A stretch of DNA of 64,000 nucleotides from Rheinheimera hassiensis (lineage in GTDB: Bacteria; Pseudomonadota; Gammaproteobacteria; Enterobacterales; Alteromonadaceae), in NCBI RefSeq assembly GCF_022436675.1, contig NZ_JAKUJZ010000009.1:1-64000 (forward strand). Reading direction: 5' to 3'. Of this stretch, positions 62,771 through 64,000 are shown in pieces. The notes under the pieces were generated by a model. That model was not told the origin of the DNA. It saw only the letters and a program-made list of their open reading frames with translations, and ran no database searches. Position 1 is the first letter of the stretch. Every line of letters begins with the position of its first letter. The position numbers and the translations under genes are program-made.

Positions 62771-63814
62771 TTAGCCTGCATCAGCTGTTACCGCTAGTGT
62801 TTGCTCCAGCGTTGCTGATTGCTCAGCCAGCTCAAGCAGCCACATTACGTTACAGGCTTGTTGTGGAGTTACCGGGTTTGGGCCCTGGCCGTTTATGGCA
62901 GCAACAATGGCTGCGTAATAATGCTGATAACAGCCTACTGCTGTGCTGTAGGGGGTGACGTGATCTGCCTGATACAGCAAGCCGGGTTGCGTTTCGATGC
63001 CCCAGCCGGTATCTGCGGGTGTTAAGCCTTGCTTTAGCTGCTCTTCCTGAATATCCAGACCAAACTTTTGCCAGTTACCCTGTTGAGCCTGCAGCGTAAA
63101 GCGCGCCGATGGCGCGGCGGCCAGCATAGAGGCGCCAAGGGTTACGCTAAAGTGGCCGTAATCCAGCAGCACCGAAAACCAGTCGGTGGCTGTGGCATCT
63201 GGCCGTAGGGTTTTTAAGCTGGCAGTAATGCTGTGTGGCAGACCAAATAACACCAGGCTTTGGTCCAACAGGTGCGGGCCTAAATCAAACCATAAGCCGG
63301 CGCCTGGCCCGGCTTGTTCACGCCAGCGCTGGCGTACCTGTGGCCGGAAACGGTCAAAGCGTGATTCTAAATGCGCCACCTGGCCCAACTGCCCGCTGTT
63401 TAGCAGGTGCTGCAGGCTGAGAAAGTCGGCATCAAAGCGGCGGTTATGAAATACCGATAACAATAGTTTTTGCTCTGTAGCCAGCGCTGTTAAAGCCTTG
63501 GCTTCTTTAAGGGTAAGCGCAAAGGGCTTATCTACCACTACATGCTTACCGGCGCGAAGTGCCAGTTCGGCTAAAGGTGCATGGCTATCGTTCGGGCTGG
63601 CAATAACCACCAGATCAATATCTGCCAGTTGCACGGCGGCCGTGTAATCGGCCAGTACCGTAATATCGGCGCCCAGCTGTTGCTTAACCTGTGCCGCCTG
63701 CGATGACGCGACATGCGTCAGCTGAAGGCCTGTAGTTGAGCGCAGTAGCGGCGCGTGAAAGGTTTTACCGGCATAACCGTAACCTACCAGCAGGGTACGC
63801 AGTTCTGCAGCCAT
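62771..63814 (-). CDS. Gfo/Idh/MocA-family oxidoreductase
   Basis: A 347-aa NAD(P)-dependent dehydrogenase. The Rossmann fold is seen at the start (LRTLLVGYGYAGKTFHAPLLRS, GYGxAG), the family motif is EKPFAL-like (VVDKPFALTLKEAKAL), and the C-terminal substrate domain is present (LWFDLGPHLLDQSLVLFG). It resembles the E. coli YdgJ group. The start at 63814 is placed at the second of two close ATGs because GGAG lies nine bases before it; the ATG at 63820 is only three bases after that site. Substrate unknown. Confidence 0.85.
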   Translation of the reverse strand: MAAELRTLLVGYGYAGKTFHAPLLRSTTGLQLTHVASSQAAQVKQQLGADITVLADYTAAVQLADIDLVVIASPNDSHAPLAELALRAGKHVVVDKPFALTLKEAKALTALATEQKLLLSVFHNRRFDADFLSLQHLLNSGQLGQVAHLESRFDRFRPQVRQRWREQAGPGAGLWFDLGPHLLDQSLVLFGLPHSITASLKTLRPDATATDWFSVLLDYGHFSVTLGASMLAAAPSARFTLQAQQGNWQKFGLDIQEEQLKQGLTPADTGWGIETQPGLLYQADHVTPYSTAVGCYQHYYAAIVAAINGQGPNPVTPQQACNVMWLLELAEQSATLEQTLAVTADAG

Positions 63815-64000
63815 TAGCATTTGCTCCGACACTTATAAACTAAGGCACTTACTTTGCGAAAATAACCGCCGCAGTGCAACTTAAATCAAAAGCGCAACTG
63901 AAAATTGGTACAACCAAAATCACAAGCCTAACTTTACCGGTGTATATGTTTTATATATACTTCGTATATTCAGGCTTAGTAGCGGAGTATCACCTTGGGT

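Noticed and set aside
62764-62958. 64-codon plus-strand frame with a signal-like start
   Set aside because: It is antisense to the end of the Gfo/Idh/MocA gene, which is intact to its C-terminus.

Overview
The window looks like a chromosomal segment of a marine or freshwater gammaproteobacterium of the Alteromonadales/Chromatiales type (Rheinheimera, Alishewanella or Arsukibacterium-like). This rests on the order lptG-lptF / pepA-holC-valS, a MHYT hybrid kinase with an HD-GYP regulator, a TIGR01782-like TonB receptor, the paired TIGR03546/TIGR03545 genes and the mesX-mesD pair. The species is inferred from protein flavour only; no rRNA is present.

Positions 1 to about 21,400 are an AT-richer, mosaic accessory region. 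It opens with the 3' part of an IS630-type transposase. Next come: a secreted metallo-beta-lactamase-fold/RNase T2 fusion with a 96-aa protein and a possible outer-membrane protein (888-3998); small orphan genes, lipoproteins and one frameshifted small gene (4309-9340); an integrase / double-AAA+ ATPase / RadC / DUF2787 / XRE module (9630-14280); and a plasmid-like module (14354-18056) with a DNA-binding-like protein, two copies of one perfect palindrome, short tandem repeats, a 142-145-bp repeat array with six CTGTAAAT motifs, a Rep-like protein and a free-standing RNase H hybrid-binding domain. A decayed second DUF2787 copy follows, then a two-gene unit of a nucleoid-associated (NdpA/YejK, NA37) protein and a membrane protein (18806-21258). 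The region ends at tRNA-Leu(CAA), beside a truncated second copy of that tRNA.

Positions 21,840 to 39,700 are mostly core genome: an RDD membrane protein, a MITE-like 167-bp element, lptG and lptF (LPS export), pepA-holC-valS, a serine hydrolase, a LemA pair, an NhaC-type antiporter and TIGR03546/03545. A PoNi-type immunity-like protein without a visible toxin and two small envelope genes follow.

Positions 39,700 to 49,120 hold a second accessory patch. It has a gene remnant, a type I restriction-modification operon with two different HsdM genes and an unknown cysteine-containing protein translationally coupled between them (hsdM1-orf-hsdM2-hsdS-hsdR), a VOC protein, and a parD antitoxin whose parE toxin is cut down to its N-terminus.

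Positions 49,320 to 64,000 return to core-like functions: a MetJ operator in front of mesX-mesD (folate-independent methionine synthesis), a glutamine-rich protein, a two-component/c-di-GMP pair, a TonB receptor with a lipoprotein metallophosphoesterase, a PAS-PAS chemotaxis receptor and a Gfo/Idh/MocA oxidoreductase.

The best candidates for something undescribed are the MBL-RNase T2 locus, the NA37-membrane protein pair, the repeat-rich plasmid-like module that shares a motif with that pair, and the double-HsdM restriction operon.
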